From Heterobilharzia americana (Eukaryota; Platyhelminthes; Trematoda; Strigeidida; Schistosomatidae), in assembly GCA_944470555.2 (NCBI GenBank), contig OX104127.1, positions 137,348,786 through 137,412,785 of the forward strand: a stretch of DNA of 64,000 nt. The letters are read 5' to 3'. Positions 21,740 to 32,164 of the stretch are shown here, in pieces. The stretch's first letter is position 1, and every line of letters starts with the position of its first letter. The translations under genes were made by a program, and so were the position numbers. The notes under the pieces were generated by a model. It ran no database searches and was not told the DNA's origin. It worked only from the letters and a program-made list of their open reading frames with translations.

Positions 21740-22915
21740 CTGACGATGTGGTCTGTGATTGGTTGTTTCCTTCGATTGTTGTGTCATTGATTGTATAGAC
21801 TTTCCTGTTGACTGTTCCTCTGCTTCACCTCTGACCTTTCTGTCAATTGTCATTTTTCTTATTGGTTGATAGATCGGGTCTATGTCTATACATCTATTGA
21901 TTGCTGACTGACCTGAATGCCAAGCTTCTAGAAATTCTCTGATATTCTTTGTGTTTCCTCTGTCCGAAATTTCTACATTGTCGAAATTGAATTCATGTCC
22001 TATCCACGTGCATTGAAATGAGTGACGAAATGTCGTGGCGTTTAATAGCTAATTGGTGCTCATGTAGACGAAGGCGAAGAGGGCGGCCCCTTTGTCCAAT
22101 GTAGTGCTGACTACAGTTATTGCAGTTGATTTTGTAAATGATATTCGGTTTGTCTTCTTTGTTTGTTGTATCCTTTGGTTTGCATTATAGTGTTTGGAAG
22201 GAATTTGTTAGTTTATGAGCCACACCAATTTTAAGTGGTCTCAGCAATCTTGTTGTGATTTCTGATATATTCTTTATGTATGGTAGGACGATGCGTTTGT
22301 TGATTTCTGTCGATGACTTTTTAGTTGGTGATGGACGGGATAGGCGTCTTCTGATAAAGTTTCGTGGGTAGCCGTTCTTCTTTAGGGTGGACATCAAGTA
22401 ATTTTCTTCGTTTTTCCGTGAAGTTGTTGTGCTGCAGTGTTTTCTCTCTCTTTTGAATAGAGTCTGCACGCAACTGATTTTTGTGTTGTTACTACTGTAG
22501 TTGAGGATTTGGTCAGTGTGTGTTGGCTTTTTGTACACTTAGGCTTCTAGCTTTCCGGCATTTGTCCTGCTGACTAAAACATCCAGTAATGGTAGTTGGT
22601 TGTTTGACTCTTTCTCCATTGTGAATTTGATGTCATTGAAAACGTTGTTGATCAAACTATGGGTGTTTTCTATATCATCCTTTTTAATGATGACAAAAGT
22701 GTCGTCTACATAATGAATCCAAATTTTTGGTTTGATCACAGGTAGAATAATGGCTTACAGTCTCTGGTTCACTGCTTCTGCTATTAATCCGGATATCGGT
22801 GATCCCAATGCAGTTCCTTTCATCTGTTTGTATATCTTGTAGTTGAATTGGAAGTATGTTGTCATACAAAGGTCGATGAGTTCCATCAGACTTGAACATT
22901 TGAGTTTTTTGAGTT
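21740..22915 (-). pseudogene. PLE (group A) reverse transcriptase and GIY-YIG region
   Basis: Minus-strand reading from 22915: IYKQMKGTALGSPISGLIAE (RT template-grip region), IWIHYVDDTFVIIKKDD (catalytic YVDD), QLPLLDVLVSR, YKKPTHTDQILNYSS (PLE thumb motif), NGYPRNFIRRRL, IVLPYIKNISEITTRLLRPL and, below 22180, the endonuclease segment NIIYKINCNNCSHYTGQKGR followed by LHEHQLAIKRHD. Penelope-type RT plus GIY-YIG is diagnostic. The N-terminal part of the RT is missing, at least two stops interrupt the frame, and in this copy the YIG triad is damaged (the plus copy reads HYIGQ). The 3' end continues across the RTE at 18421-18279. Confidence 0.85.
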
Positions 22916-23510
22916 CTATTATGCAGACCAAGGGATACAACAAACAAAGAAGACAAACCGAATATCATTTACAAAATCAACTGCAATAACTGTAGTCAGC
23001 ACTACATTGGACAAAGCGGCCACCCTCTTTGCCTTCGTCTACACGAGCACCAATTAGCTATTAAACGCCACGACATTTCGTCACTCATTTCAATGCACGT
23101 GGATAGGACATGAATTCAATTTCGACAATGTAGAAATTTCGGACAGAGGAAACACAAAGAATATCAGAGAATTTCTAGAAGCTTGGCATTCAGGTCAGTC
23201 AGCAATCAATAGATGTATAGACATAGACCCGATCTATCAACCAATAAGAAAAATGACAATTGACAGAAAGGTCAGAGGTGAAGCAGAGGAACAGTCAACA
23301 GGAAAGTCTATACAATCAATGACACAACAATCGAAGGAAACAACCAATCACAGACCACATCGTCAGAGCAAGCTACTAAGTCACTCACGGAGAGACATTG
23401 ACAGCTCACTTCATACTGAAGTTAGTGCTGATGATGTCGTCTAGCAGGACGATGAAAGCTTCACGATTGAACAACCCAGCTCAGAGAACATAATACAACC
23501 GAGACCATCC
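22910..23510 (+). mobile_element. PLE (group A) inverted partial copy: endonuclease and 3' end
   Basis: From about 22910 the plus strand repeats, head to head, the 3' third of the same PLE: a short linker, the GIY-YIG part NIIYKINCNNCSQHYIGQSG, LHEHQLAIKRHDISSLIS, REFLEAWHSGQSAINRCI, DPIYQPIRKMTIDRKV, then the 3' untranslated part to 23510. The frame is broken by a stop after DRT. It is about 95 percent alike to the minus copy by eye. Such partial inverted copies at one end are a known structural habit of Penelope-like elements. Confidence 0.8.
23421..23472 (+). ncRNA. PLE hammerhead-like motif (plus copy)
   Basis: CUGAUGA at 23428-23434, stem II UCGUC-UAGCAG-GACGA, GAAA at 23454-23457, stem III AGCU, cleavage expected near 23461; stem I GUG (23425-23427) with CAC. 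Identical in sequence to the minus copy at 18306-18357. Mispaired UG/U at the stem II base leave activity uncertain. Confidence 0.5.
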
Positions 23511-23699
23511 ACCTGAGCTACAAGTACTCTCCATCATTCCAATTTCATCTTTACAGATAGAATGAACAAGCTGTTAGTTTCTTTAACCTAGTGAAGACTT
23601 CGGTCAAATAAATTTTAGAGACAGTATATCTTTGCATCTTCAGGTGAATGGTTGAATATTCGCATCCACAAACTCTGACTTTACTTACTGCTCCGTAAA

Positions 23700-24415
23700 G
23701 AGGATATTTCCGCTTCATCATATATGAGATGGTTCCATGACTTCCTATAAACTTTCATTTCTTCCTCACACCATCTTCTCCATGTCACCCTAAGGCGCCC
23801 CACTCGTCGTTTTCCCTTTGGGTTCCACTCGACTAACTACCCTGACGCGTGACGTCCCCAAACTGTCTTTTCAGTGTATGTCCGATCCAATCAATCCATC
23901 TTCACTTTATTCTGCATATTTGTTAGGCGATAGGTTCTTGGTTGGTTGGTTCGTCGCCAGAGTTCCTTATTGCTTATCCTTCTGGCCATCTAATCTTCAG
24001 TATCGAGTGACAGTAGGAGGCAGCTGTTGATGAATGTCTGTAGTTTGTTGGAAATGCTTTTCATGACACGCCAAGTCTCTCAACCATCACAAAGAAGCAC
24101 TGACTTGACTGAATTAGTGTTAAAAATCCGGATCTTGTTCTTTGTGCTGAGTGGAGTAGATCTCCACACTGGTTTCACGTTAATGAAGGCATTTCTTGCT
24201 ATCTTTCTGATCCTGCCTGGCTTTGACGTCCTCATCTGTGCCTGTTCCCCCTGTAGTTGAAACGATGTTGCTTAGGTGCGTGAAAGAGACGATTTCCTTT
24301 AGGTTTCTCCCGTTGATGGTAATTGGTGCTTGTTATTGTTAGTTGGGTATCTTCATCACCTCTGTCTTCTCTACATTCACTTGAAGTCCAGCTATTCCGG
24401 TTAACAGACCTAAAT
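23700..24415 (-). mobile_element. RTE-type element, 5'-truncated relic
   Basis: Minus-strand reading follows the C-terminal half of the RTE at 20990-21650: NVEKTEVMKIPN, ITINGRNLKEIVSFTHLSNI, VSTTGGTGTDEDVK, the FINSCL and NKELWRRTNQ segments, then the CEEEMKVYR-type 3' part. Several stops and frameshifts. The 5' truncation point is near 24415; no target duplication was recognised. It lies 190 bp from the PLE end, so the RTE families cluster here. Confidence 0.75.
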
Positions 24416-25567
24416 TAGATTCATTTTTGAAAATTACCTGTTAAATCAAACTAGATTATGAGAAAGGTGTGATTCTACGGCTGCTGACCAAGGAAGGATT
24501 CAGCAAATCATCGGTTTTAGCTTTACTCCTATGTGCAGAAAAATGCATAATTTTTGACAAAAACTAACATCTTTACCCGCTCTCTTTTATTTTGTTAGTT
24601 TCATACCCAGTTATAAGTTCACTATTATTACTCTTATGACAGTCCTTGTCTCTTTATCCAACTCACTTCCACCTGTCATGTAAATACTTAAGTGCACATC
24701 ATCATACCTAGAAACGATACATTCCTTAAGTCCTATTTCCCTCTGCAATCTGTTTACCTACACTGAATTCCTGTTCGACTCTCTCATAACGTGCAAATGA
24801 CCCAACATGGACGCATTATCCAATAATGGAATATCCTATATATTTAGTGATAATGCAGAGAGTTGTAGTGTATTAGTAATGATATTAACGAAAAGGGATT
24901 TATTATCGACAAACTTGTTGAAAATTTTGTCACGACTTACTGAACTTTTACACAGTTCAGATTTTCTTCCGCTTGAATTTGGATCCTTTTAGAAATAGAT
25001 TTTCAGGATAAAATGATACAATTTTCTTTCACGAATATTTCTCATCTACGTAGTCTCAAATTAAAATGCTTTTCAGCACATAAGTTAATTTAAAATTAGA
25101 CGGTCAATTACCTTAAGTTGCACATTTAAATCATTGCTAAGTTATATAAACTGTGATAGAAGATCCAAAACTTGCACATACGAGGTGAAAAACGTAAGCA
25201 AATGAACAATTTATACTAGTCAAAAACTCTGCGATATCCATAAAATGCTAGTCTTAAGATTCAGATCAACTCAGTAAGTTGAAGTCAGTGTGTAAGTAAA
25301 ATAAAGAATTACATAATTAACGAGAAACAAGATCAAATTACACTCAGCATGAAAACGAAAGATTGAATTGGTTGAGAACTTCATGGTGTATCGCACATAT
25401 TCTTTAAAATAAAATGATAATTATTAATACAGTATCTTTCCATAGATACAGGTTTGGCTGAAAGTATTTCTATTGGAATTGCTTCCACGAAGCGAAGTAA
25501 TCCAAGCATTTTCTGTACATTGGAAGTAATAACTTGTTGCCTTCGAGATGTTCTCTGATTTCACTAG
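24416..25567. other. Unassigned AT-rich DNA
   Basis: An ATG-initiated frame at 24807-24992 (61 codons; SNNGISYIFSDNAESCSVLV at its start) is the only coding-like item. It has no splice or promoter support and no recognised domain. Nothing else seen. Confidence 0.3.
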
Positions 25568-25615
25568 TTGAAATCCTGGTTCCTTCTCCGCATCAGTTCA
25601 CTGGATTATTCTAAT
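25568..25615 (+). other. Possible 48-nt (or 19-nt) small exon
   Basis: Donor GTAAGTGAA at 25616 is strong. Two acceptors are possible: TCTGATTTCACTAG ending at 25567 (48 nt, 16 open codons, phase 0 to 0) or CCTTCTCCGCATCAG ending at 25596 (19 nt). Schistosome genes are known for very small exons, but no partner exon was found. Confidence 0.2.
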
Positions 25616-25935
25616 GTAAGTGAATGGATACCCACCTCTCAGTTCTTCCAATATACTTGATGTCGTGTGTGCAAATTCATAAATACAGTTGAAAGCTATT
25701 TGAACAAGATATTCATCCTATTTGAATAGATTTACTGAGTAGGCTGTTTCATATACTAATATGAATTCGGCTGTAAAAAAACTTCTTTCAAATGATCCTT
25801 TTATTCCAGTATTAATTCTCTAGTAAGCTGTGTCAACCTTAAATATAAGGTGAATAAAATCCTTCTTCTATTCAACAGTTGAGTGCTTATTTCTTTAATT
25901 CTGTTCTTTTCCATATTTCATAATAAGTCTTTTAG

Positions 25936-26125
25936 GATATGTAATCTGCTTTGGTGTTTAGCGTTAAAGCGAATATTTCCTGTGCCATTGCTGTATGCTA
26001 GTAATTATGAATTTCACTTATCTGTATCGCATACTAGCCAAATCTTGGAACTTTATGCTTGTTTTGTTCCTTGCGACTCTGGATGCCACGGTTACTACCC
26101 TAATGTGATTCACGAAATGAATTAG
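25936..26125 (+). other. Possible terminal exon, unidentified
   Basis: A T-rich tract ends in CTTTTAG at 25935. Entered with one base, 62 codons are open up to TAG at 26123-26125, reading ICNLLWCLALKRIFPVPLLY and later YACFVPCDSGCHGYYPNVIH. Cysteine-rich end. No domain recognised, no AATAAA within 200 bp. Could be chance. Confidence 0.22.
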
Positions 26126-26479
26126 AAAATTTCCCAATGATGTATTCCTGTTGAAGAGTTGATTGGCTCAAATTTAGTCGATCAGCCTGCTGTATGTAGT
26201 GTCTAACAATAACGGGTACATTAGTAAAGAGGATGTTCAGTTCTCAAGAGACTCATTCTTCCTTGGAAGTAGTAAGTTCAAACACTTTATTATTAGGTCG
26301 TATACGTCATGATCGTCTTTTTCTACGAATTTGACTGACAGACTTCAAACAAAGCCTGGGACTTGAAATTTGTATCTATGACACTTTGGCCACTGATTTA
26401 TGTAAAAGTGAGCTTTTTAAGCAAGTTTTCAATGGTGTAATCATACTTCGGTTTCCGAAAACCTATTTTTTATTAATGA

Positions 26480-26640
26480 CAGTTAGTGTCTGGTAGTGGA
26501 ATCCAGGACGCTCGCTTTCTGGTGTTTGAAACTGGTCAGCTGAATGTACCTGCATCCCAATGAGCAGTGTTGTTCCCAATAGGACACGAACTTAGGACCG
26601 GTCTCTACTGGCATATGACTGATCGATTCGGTCCAATGAA
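26480..26640 (-). mobile_element. Sm-alpha-like (family 1) fragment
   Basis: Minus-strand reading: GGTCCTAAGTTCGTGTCC (B-box-like), AACACTGCTCATTGGGATGC, GTACATTCAG, then CUGACCA...AGCGTCCTGGATTCCACT. The core strand reads CUGACCA (G8 changed) and GAAA reads GAAAG within altered stems. Dead copy. Confidence 0.6.
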
Positions 26641-28754
26641 GGGATAATACAATCGACAACACTACTTATTCTTTAGTTCAAAGACGTTACTCTTATTATC
26701 TAACTCACCCTTTTTACTACGGAGACATTTTAACTCTCCGTATTATATTTATGCATACTTAAATGAAAGGATGTGTTAAAAAAGGACTGAAACTTCTATA
26801 TATTATCTCATACTATCGCCTTCTATTCAACGCATGATTGAACGGGCTTATTTTGCTTGTTAGTGATTTTTTTGTTGGACCTAGTTCCCTTTAATTTGTC
26901 CAAATAATCTGTGGGACTTCCATCTTCTTGACAATGTAGAAGGCAAATAATTCATCTTAACGTGTTCTAAGAAGTGATCTCATGTCCCATGTTGGTCTTC
27001 TTTTATACACCAGCCAACTACATTTCACCCTACTTTTTTTGCATAAAAGTTTAAGTATGAACCACTTAAGTTTCTGATAATTTCTGATGCTCTCATAGAA
27101 TGAGTGTTGCATCTAAGCATGATTTGTACTGCTTCATAAAGGCTTTGAAGCTTACAAACCATACAGAATTGCGCAAAATGTCACATAAAATGAGGAAAAT
27201 CGGTTAGAAGATTCAAAGCAAAAGTCTGATTCGTTCACTAAGATTGCATAATACACTCGAAACGGTAATAGGCTGTTGTAATTTATTTCCACAATGATTT
27301 TAACTCATTACTGGTCATATATTTTGGCTTCTCCTGTGATCAATTAATGTTTTCATATATATATCCCCTTTAATTCGGTAAATATTCCATCCTTTAAATC
27401 TAAAAGTTTTTGTTCAGGATGACTAAACTGCTGGTCAAGCGTTGACTAAGCCTGTAGAAATCGCAGTCAGACAGACGAAACAAAATTCACCAGTGATAAT
27501 GTAATTAAGTTTCTGAAGGTGACAGATTTTTTATAAGTTTACGCATGTTAATCGCTACAAAATTGATAAGCAGTTGGTCAGATGAGAAATCTTATCAAGG
27601 TTCTATATCCGAACGTTTTTGCAACACCCGTCGCTAGTCAAGCAGTTTACAGTTGCGTATATTAATCTTATCTTTCATTTGGTTGAGCATTGATTGATTC
27701 TTTCCTTGAACAGAAAAACATTGACTGTGATACGAAAAGCAAAATAATTTAGGCACAGGCCAGGAACTATTCAGGAGACAAATTTGGCACTAAATAGTTT
27801 TACTAAGCATTATTCAAACTTTCTTAATTTTCAGTATAATTAGGTCAGAGTTCTGCATATGGACTTGTATGAAATAATTATTATGGACAGTTAAACTGTC
27901 TAACTATGCTGTTCTACTGGTGTAAATCGAAGAAGGCAATATATAAATTGACAAAATACTAATCCCGCCTATCGGAACACTCACACACAATCTTTCCCTA
28001 TAAAATCTGAATTTATTTGACAGTCTACTATTCACTTTGTTTTTACTCTGGTGACTTTAATCATGAATGATAATGTATTATTGGCTTTTTGCATCCGTCT
28101 AGTTTGTCTAAGTCACAGTTGGTGTATTCATTAGTCCCAAAAGTTGCCCCTTGAATACACTTTGTTGTATCCAGCTGCAGCACAGGAAGAAAGAGGCATT
28201 TTAAAAAAGAACTAGATTATTTTTCTAGAAATTAAACATTTACGCTTTTGATGGATTGAAAAATAACCACTATAGCTAAAAAATTTTCAATCATTCCTTT
28301 GCTCAGTCGCTATCTGCTCTATAAGGAAAGTTATACTAAGTTTACCAATCCTTTCAACCGAAAATTTTTGGTATGATCAAAACATGAATAAAAGTTAGTG
28401 AAACTAGTAAATTACATTATTGTCAACTGCTTCTAAACTCAACACGAACATATGTTTTAGATGCCCACACAAACATATCTGTATTTTCTTAAACAGAAAG
28501 GCTTGTTTTTCACTAAAAATCAGTGTAAACAACTACGCTATGCCTAAACTAATAATCATTTAACAAGTTAAAATCTGAAAACATTCCAAATGTAGTTATT
28601 TTGGTGAGAAAGCGAATTCTTAATATGTCAGTATAATGTTCACTACTAATTTTCTTCAAGTTGGACTGATCTTCTGACGCTTGTAAAACAAACGAAATTT
28701 ATCGAAATTCCTGCCATGCAGAAGTAAATTAATTCAATTTAGGGCGAGTTTATT
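26641..28754. other. AT-rich, nothing recognised
   Basis: No coding frame with support, no repeat related to the rest of the window. A short AT alternation is present near 27353-27364. Confidence 0.45.
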
Positions 28755-29045
28755 TTAAAATGGTATTCATCCTAGATTGACATCAGTTAGAGAACCAATG
28801 AAAACCTCAGAGAACTGAACAGCTGTTTCGTCCGTGTGTGGAACTCTTCAACATTGCGCACCCACGACACTGCCAGTTATCGAACCAAGGACTCACAAGT
28901 TTCACTGCATACAAGTTACCACTAAGCCACGTTTTTATTCATAACATAGTGCGACCATCATCCAATGTCTGTATTGAGCATTTTGCCTCTTGTTTGCCCC
29001 ACTAGTCACGAGTTCTCATCAAAACTTTGTAAAATCTTGTCTCAT
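28755..29045 (-). mobile_element. Family-2 hammerhead retroposon, minus copy
   Basis: Same order on the minus strand as 4256-4621, with head (GTGGTAACTTGTATGCAGTG and TTCGATAAC), ribozyme block and 3' CTAACTGATGTCAATC. Core strand UUGAAGA (C3 changed), stem II altered, GAAAC kept. Lies tail-to-head with the plus copy 35 bp further. Confidence 0.65.
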
Positions 29046-29079
29046 AGCATATTACAAATGAACATTAGGAACTAGAACA

Positions 29080-29290
29080 GTTCGAAAGTCTAAGGATATT
29101 GATTGGTCCGAAAGTAGCACGTATCACTGACTGACCTGAAAGTCGTTGATTCGATCCCTGAAGGTGTCATGGGTGTCTACTGCTCAGAAGTCCCATACTA
29201 GGACGAAACAGCTGTCCAGTGCTTGAAAATATTTAATGGTTCTTCATCTGGTGCCAGTTCGTGGTGAATACCTTCTTAGAAGTGAACTAA
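29080..29290 (+). mobile_element. Family-2 hammerhead retroposon, plus copy
   Basis: B-box-like GTTGATTCGATCCC at about 29143-29156, then GTGTCTACTGCTCAGAAGTC CCATACTAGGACGAAACAGC and the 3' ATCTGGTGCCAGTTCGTGGT end. Core strand CUCAGAA (two invariant positions changed); stem II, GAAA and triplet GUC intact. Predicted inactive. Confidence 0.7.
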
Positions 29291-29919
29291 CTAGGGAAAA
29301 CATCACTTATTAGTCACTTTAAACCAACACTTATTTTTTTAATGAACTACTTTTTTCACCCAAACGGTATACATTTGCGATAGATATGACTATGTATAGG
29401 ACTAATTTTAGGTCGACATTTGAAAATCATTGTAACTGAAAGAATAGTAAGGCAAAAGGGCGTGACATACATGAAATGAAAATATACAGTCTTGTAATTA
29501 CTTACTAGTACATATTTCCCCCTGGGAATCTTTGAATTTGATGGCAGTTCTTTGAGATTATAGATGATTAACTACCGAGTTATGGATTTTGATTTGGTTA
29601 GTAAAATGTATGTATGCATCTCTGTTGATCTGCACGTGTGTGTGTGTGAGTCTGTAACGGGATATCATATATTATTATTACATTTCTACCTCCTTTATCT
29701 TTCTTTTGTATTCCCATGGTTAATTATGCAAATGCTTTTCTTCGTTGGGATCACTACTTTGTCCAATACTTCTTAAATCTTGTGAAACCGTCTCTTCTTT
29801 GTTTGTTTTCACTTTTTTTCTAAGTCAGACAATGAATACGAGTTGTGATGTAAGTCTCTACGTTGGTTCGACCGAATTCATGTTACACTATTGGCCGGTA
29901 TTCTCGGTTTTGATAATAA
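29291..29919. other. AT-rich, nothing recognised
   Basis: Open frames here (29564-29776, 29745-29880) are hydrophobic and T-rich without splice or family support. Confidence 0.4.
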
Positions 29920-30075
29920 TGATCCATTGTAACGGGCAGTGGAAATCAGGACGCGTGGTTTGCCAGCTGGATGTACTTGTCTCCCGGTAAGTTATGGTGT
30001 TCCTACCAATCGTTTCAAACGCTAGAACGTTATCCACTAGGCCACGACGGAGATTCGCAAGTTGTAGCATCAAAA
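29920..30075 (-). mobile_element. Sm-alpha-like (family 1) fragment
   Basis: Minus-strand reading: A-box-like TGGCCTAGTGGATAACGTTC, block ACCATAACTTACCGGGAGAC, AAGTACATCCAGCTGG, CGCGTCCTGATTTCCACT. The CUGAUGA strand and the left half of stem II are shortened. Faces the plus copy at 30100. Confidence 0.65.
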
Positions 30076-30099
30076 ATATGCCATAACCGTCACACGAGA

Positions 30100-30295
30100 A
30101 GTGGTTAGTATGACTTGGTGGCTTTTTGGATACACCCCAGTGTTTTAAGTGATGGGCACTGGACCCATGTCTTAGCGGGATAACATCAATCCCTGAACAG
30201 CAGACACATCTAACTAATGAGTTTTGAAGAGGATGAAACGCGTGCCCTGGAATCCTCTTCTAGCCGATATCCATTATTAATATCACGATACAAGT
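30100..30295 (+). mobile_element. Sm-alpha-like (family 1) degenerate copy
   Basis: Reads CACATCTAACTAATGAGTTT TGAAGAGGATGAAACGCGTG CCCTGGAATCC followed by CGATATCCATTATT. Core strand CUAAUGA (G5 changed); GAAA kept; triplet GCC instead of GUC. Inactive. Confidence 0.6.
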
Positions 30296-30424
30296 TCTAT
30301 GCCAGCTGTTGTTAGCAATACAAATGTAGATTATTCCTAAATGAATTAAAGTTATTGTATATTATTAGTTGTTATCAGTAGTATCAATGAAATACATGAA
30401 ATAAACTCTTCCTGACAGAATGCG

Positions 30425-30735
30425 AAAACATGGATAGTGGCCAGCAGTGGAATCCAGGATGCTCACATCGTCAAATTTGGGGCTCAGCTGAATTTATCTA
30501 CCCCCAGCGAGTGATGTTGTTCCCACCAGGATTCCAACTCAGCACCGATCGCTTCAAACGCCACAACGTTATCCACTACACCACCAAGCCATGATAGCCA
30601 CTTCTTGTGTGACGGGTATAGTTTTAGTATTATTGCCTGTATTATGCCATCGTTGAATGAACCAAAATGATTGGTCTCCGTTGGTACACGGGCTCCTGTG
30701 AGAATGCTTCGATGTTACCAGTGTTCTAACTATAG
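30425..30735 (-). mobile_element. Sm-alpha-like (family 1) full-length copy
   Basis: Complete 310-bp unit and the reference for the other copies. Minus order: CCATCTTCACTATAGTTAGA, a 5' part with GGAGACCAATCATTTTGGTT, AGAAGTGGCTATCATGGCTT, A-box-like TGGTGTAGTGGATAACGTTG, B-box-like GTTGGAATCCTGG, CATCACTCGCTGGGGGTAG, ribozyme block, CCACTATCCATG. The ribozyme core is eroded (CUGAGCC and GACGAUG). Confidence 0.75.
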
Positions 30736-31299
30736 TGAAGATGGATATAATGCAAGACGATATAATATAGAAGGAGAAAACGTTGGTTGGTGAGATTATT
30801 TCAAATGAGAATGATTCATTGCACAATTACATTTATAATCTTGAGTTTAAGTCTCAGTATCAAGACTGAGACTATCAAGTAAATCCTTGGGAATGGACGA
30901 GTACATTGAGCAACCAATCTGCAAAAAATACTCCTTAACGTAGAGATACTTAATACTGATTAAACAGCCTTGTACGACTTTCATTGTCCCTCATAGACCT
31001 GCGCAGGCACGTCTGTTATTAAATTGTCAAATCCACCAGTTGTCCATGCCACGTAAAGTTACAATATTTACATTCAAAAGGAATAAGATAATTACCAGTG
31101 GCTACTTGTCAAAAATAACATCATTAAGTGAAAGCAAAACAAGAAGATAATGGTATCGGTCTAAGCATCTCCATGTGACTTATCTACGAACTTCGGAGTT
31201 ATCAAGAACCACTTATTTTCTTAACTGTCGTTTGTTTGTAAACATGGGAGACAAGAAATTACAAATATCAGTAAATAACAATTGATACTCGTTGCATAA

Positions 31300-31470
31300 G
31301 TGATGGCTCTTCTGCCTCAACAGTTTAGTGGATAATACTTTATAGCTTGAAATGATAGGTCTTCAGTTCGAACCTTGGTGGGAACAAAACACTCACTGGG
31401 ATGCAGGCGTATCCAGCTGACAAGTTTTAAATAAGATGAGATATGTGTTCTGGATTCTACTCCTGGCTAC
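31300..31470 (+). mobile_element. Sm-alpha-like (family 1) degenerate copy
   Basis: B-box-like CAGTTCGAACCTTGGTGGG, ACACTCACTGGGATGCAGG, GTATCCAGCTGACAAGTTTT, AATAAGATGAGATATGTG, CTGGATTCTACT. Core strand CUGACAA (G8 changed) and GAUGAGA in place of GACGAAA. Inactive. Confidence 0.6.
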
Positions 31471-31966
31471 TAAATGAATTACAATAAAGTGTGCATTATC
31501 TATCCTCACAGTGGTGATAGTCCTAGCTTTACTCCTAATACCTTGTCTAATTTTTTTCGTCCAATGTTTCTGACTTTACGCTTCAACTCAGATATTTTAA
31601 AGTTTATTATGTTATTCTCGAGTTACTTTGCTTACCGTTGTTTTTCACATAAACAACACTAATCTAAAACCTTTCTCATCAACTGTCTGATTTTCGCAAT
31701 TTCCTTGTTGAACACAATAATATAAAAACAGTCTAAAAAAGTATTTATCTAATAATCAGATGTTTTATGGTTTAGTGTTAATGTTTCTACTTTCGGCACC
31801 AAGAGACTAACATTCTTGCCTTTTTAAAGCAGACATTTCCAAAATCGTTTATTTTCCAAAAGACACTATTTTATTTAAAACTGTAGTATTGCCATGCTTA
31901 AAAATTTGATCCTTTGATTCAAATCAAGTTTATTATCTTTGCTTTTGTTACTCTTCTGAAACTGTG

Positions 31967-32117
31967 ATGCCGAAAAGAATGCAAAGTGACAATATGATAT
32001 TGATGGCTAACTTGATAAATGATAATATCAGTTTTCTTTTCGTCTTTCTACACATTTTCTGCTTTCTCCTAATTTTAGTAATAATCACTACCAAGTATCT
32101 TATGAATAATAGTAGAG
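31967..32117 (+). other. Possible first exon of a small membrane protein
   Basis: An ATG frame reads MPKRMQSDNMILMANLINDN, a hydrophobic stretch FLFVFLHIFCFLLILVIITT and KYLMNNSR, ending at a donor-like AGAG|GTAAAA (32118). A signal-anchor-like design, but the region is AT-rich and hydrophobic frames arise easily there. No partner exon identified. Confidence 0.2.
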
Positions 32118-32164
32118 GTAAAAAACTTTCGGTGGAAAAGCTTCCATTTTTTTGTTTTATATAA

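Larger units (their letters stand above)
18412..21749. repeat. 10-bp target-site duplication around the RTE insertion
   Basis: CTGATGATGT at 18412-18421 and CTGACGATGT at 21740-21749 flank the RTE element directly. The uninterrupted PLE copy on the plus strand carries the sequence once (as ACATCGTCAG followed by AGCAAGCTAC at about 23357-23377), confirming the empty site. Confidence 0.8.

Noticed and set aside
22684..22968. Overlapping 94-codon minus frame beginning at 22968
   Set aside because: The RT motifs (GTALGSPISG, YVDD) are in the neighbouring frame; this one is a shadow across the inverted junction.
29564..29990. Membrane-protein frames
   Set aside because: Hydrophobic composition follows from T-rich DNA; there is no splice, start-context or family support, and the second frame runs into a family-1 retroposon.
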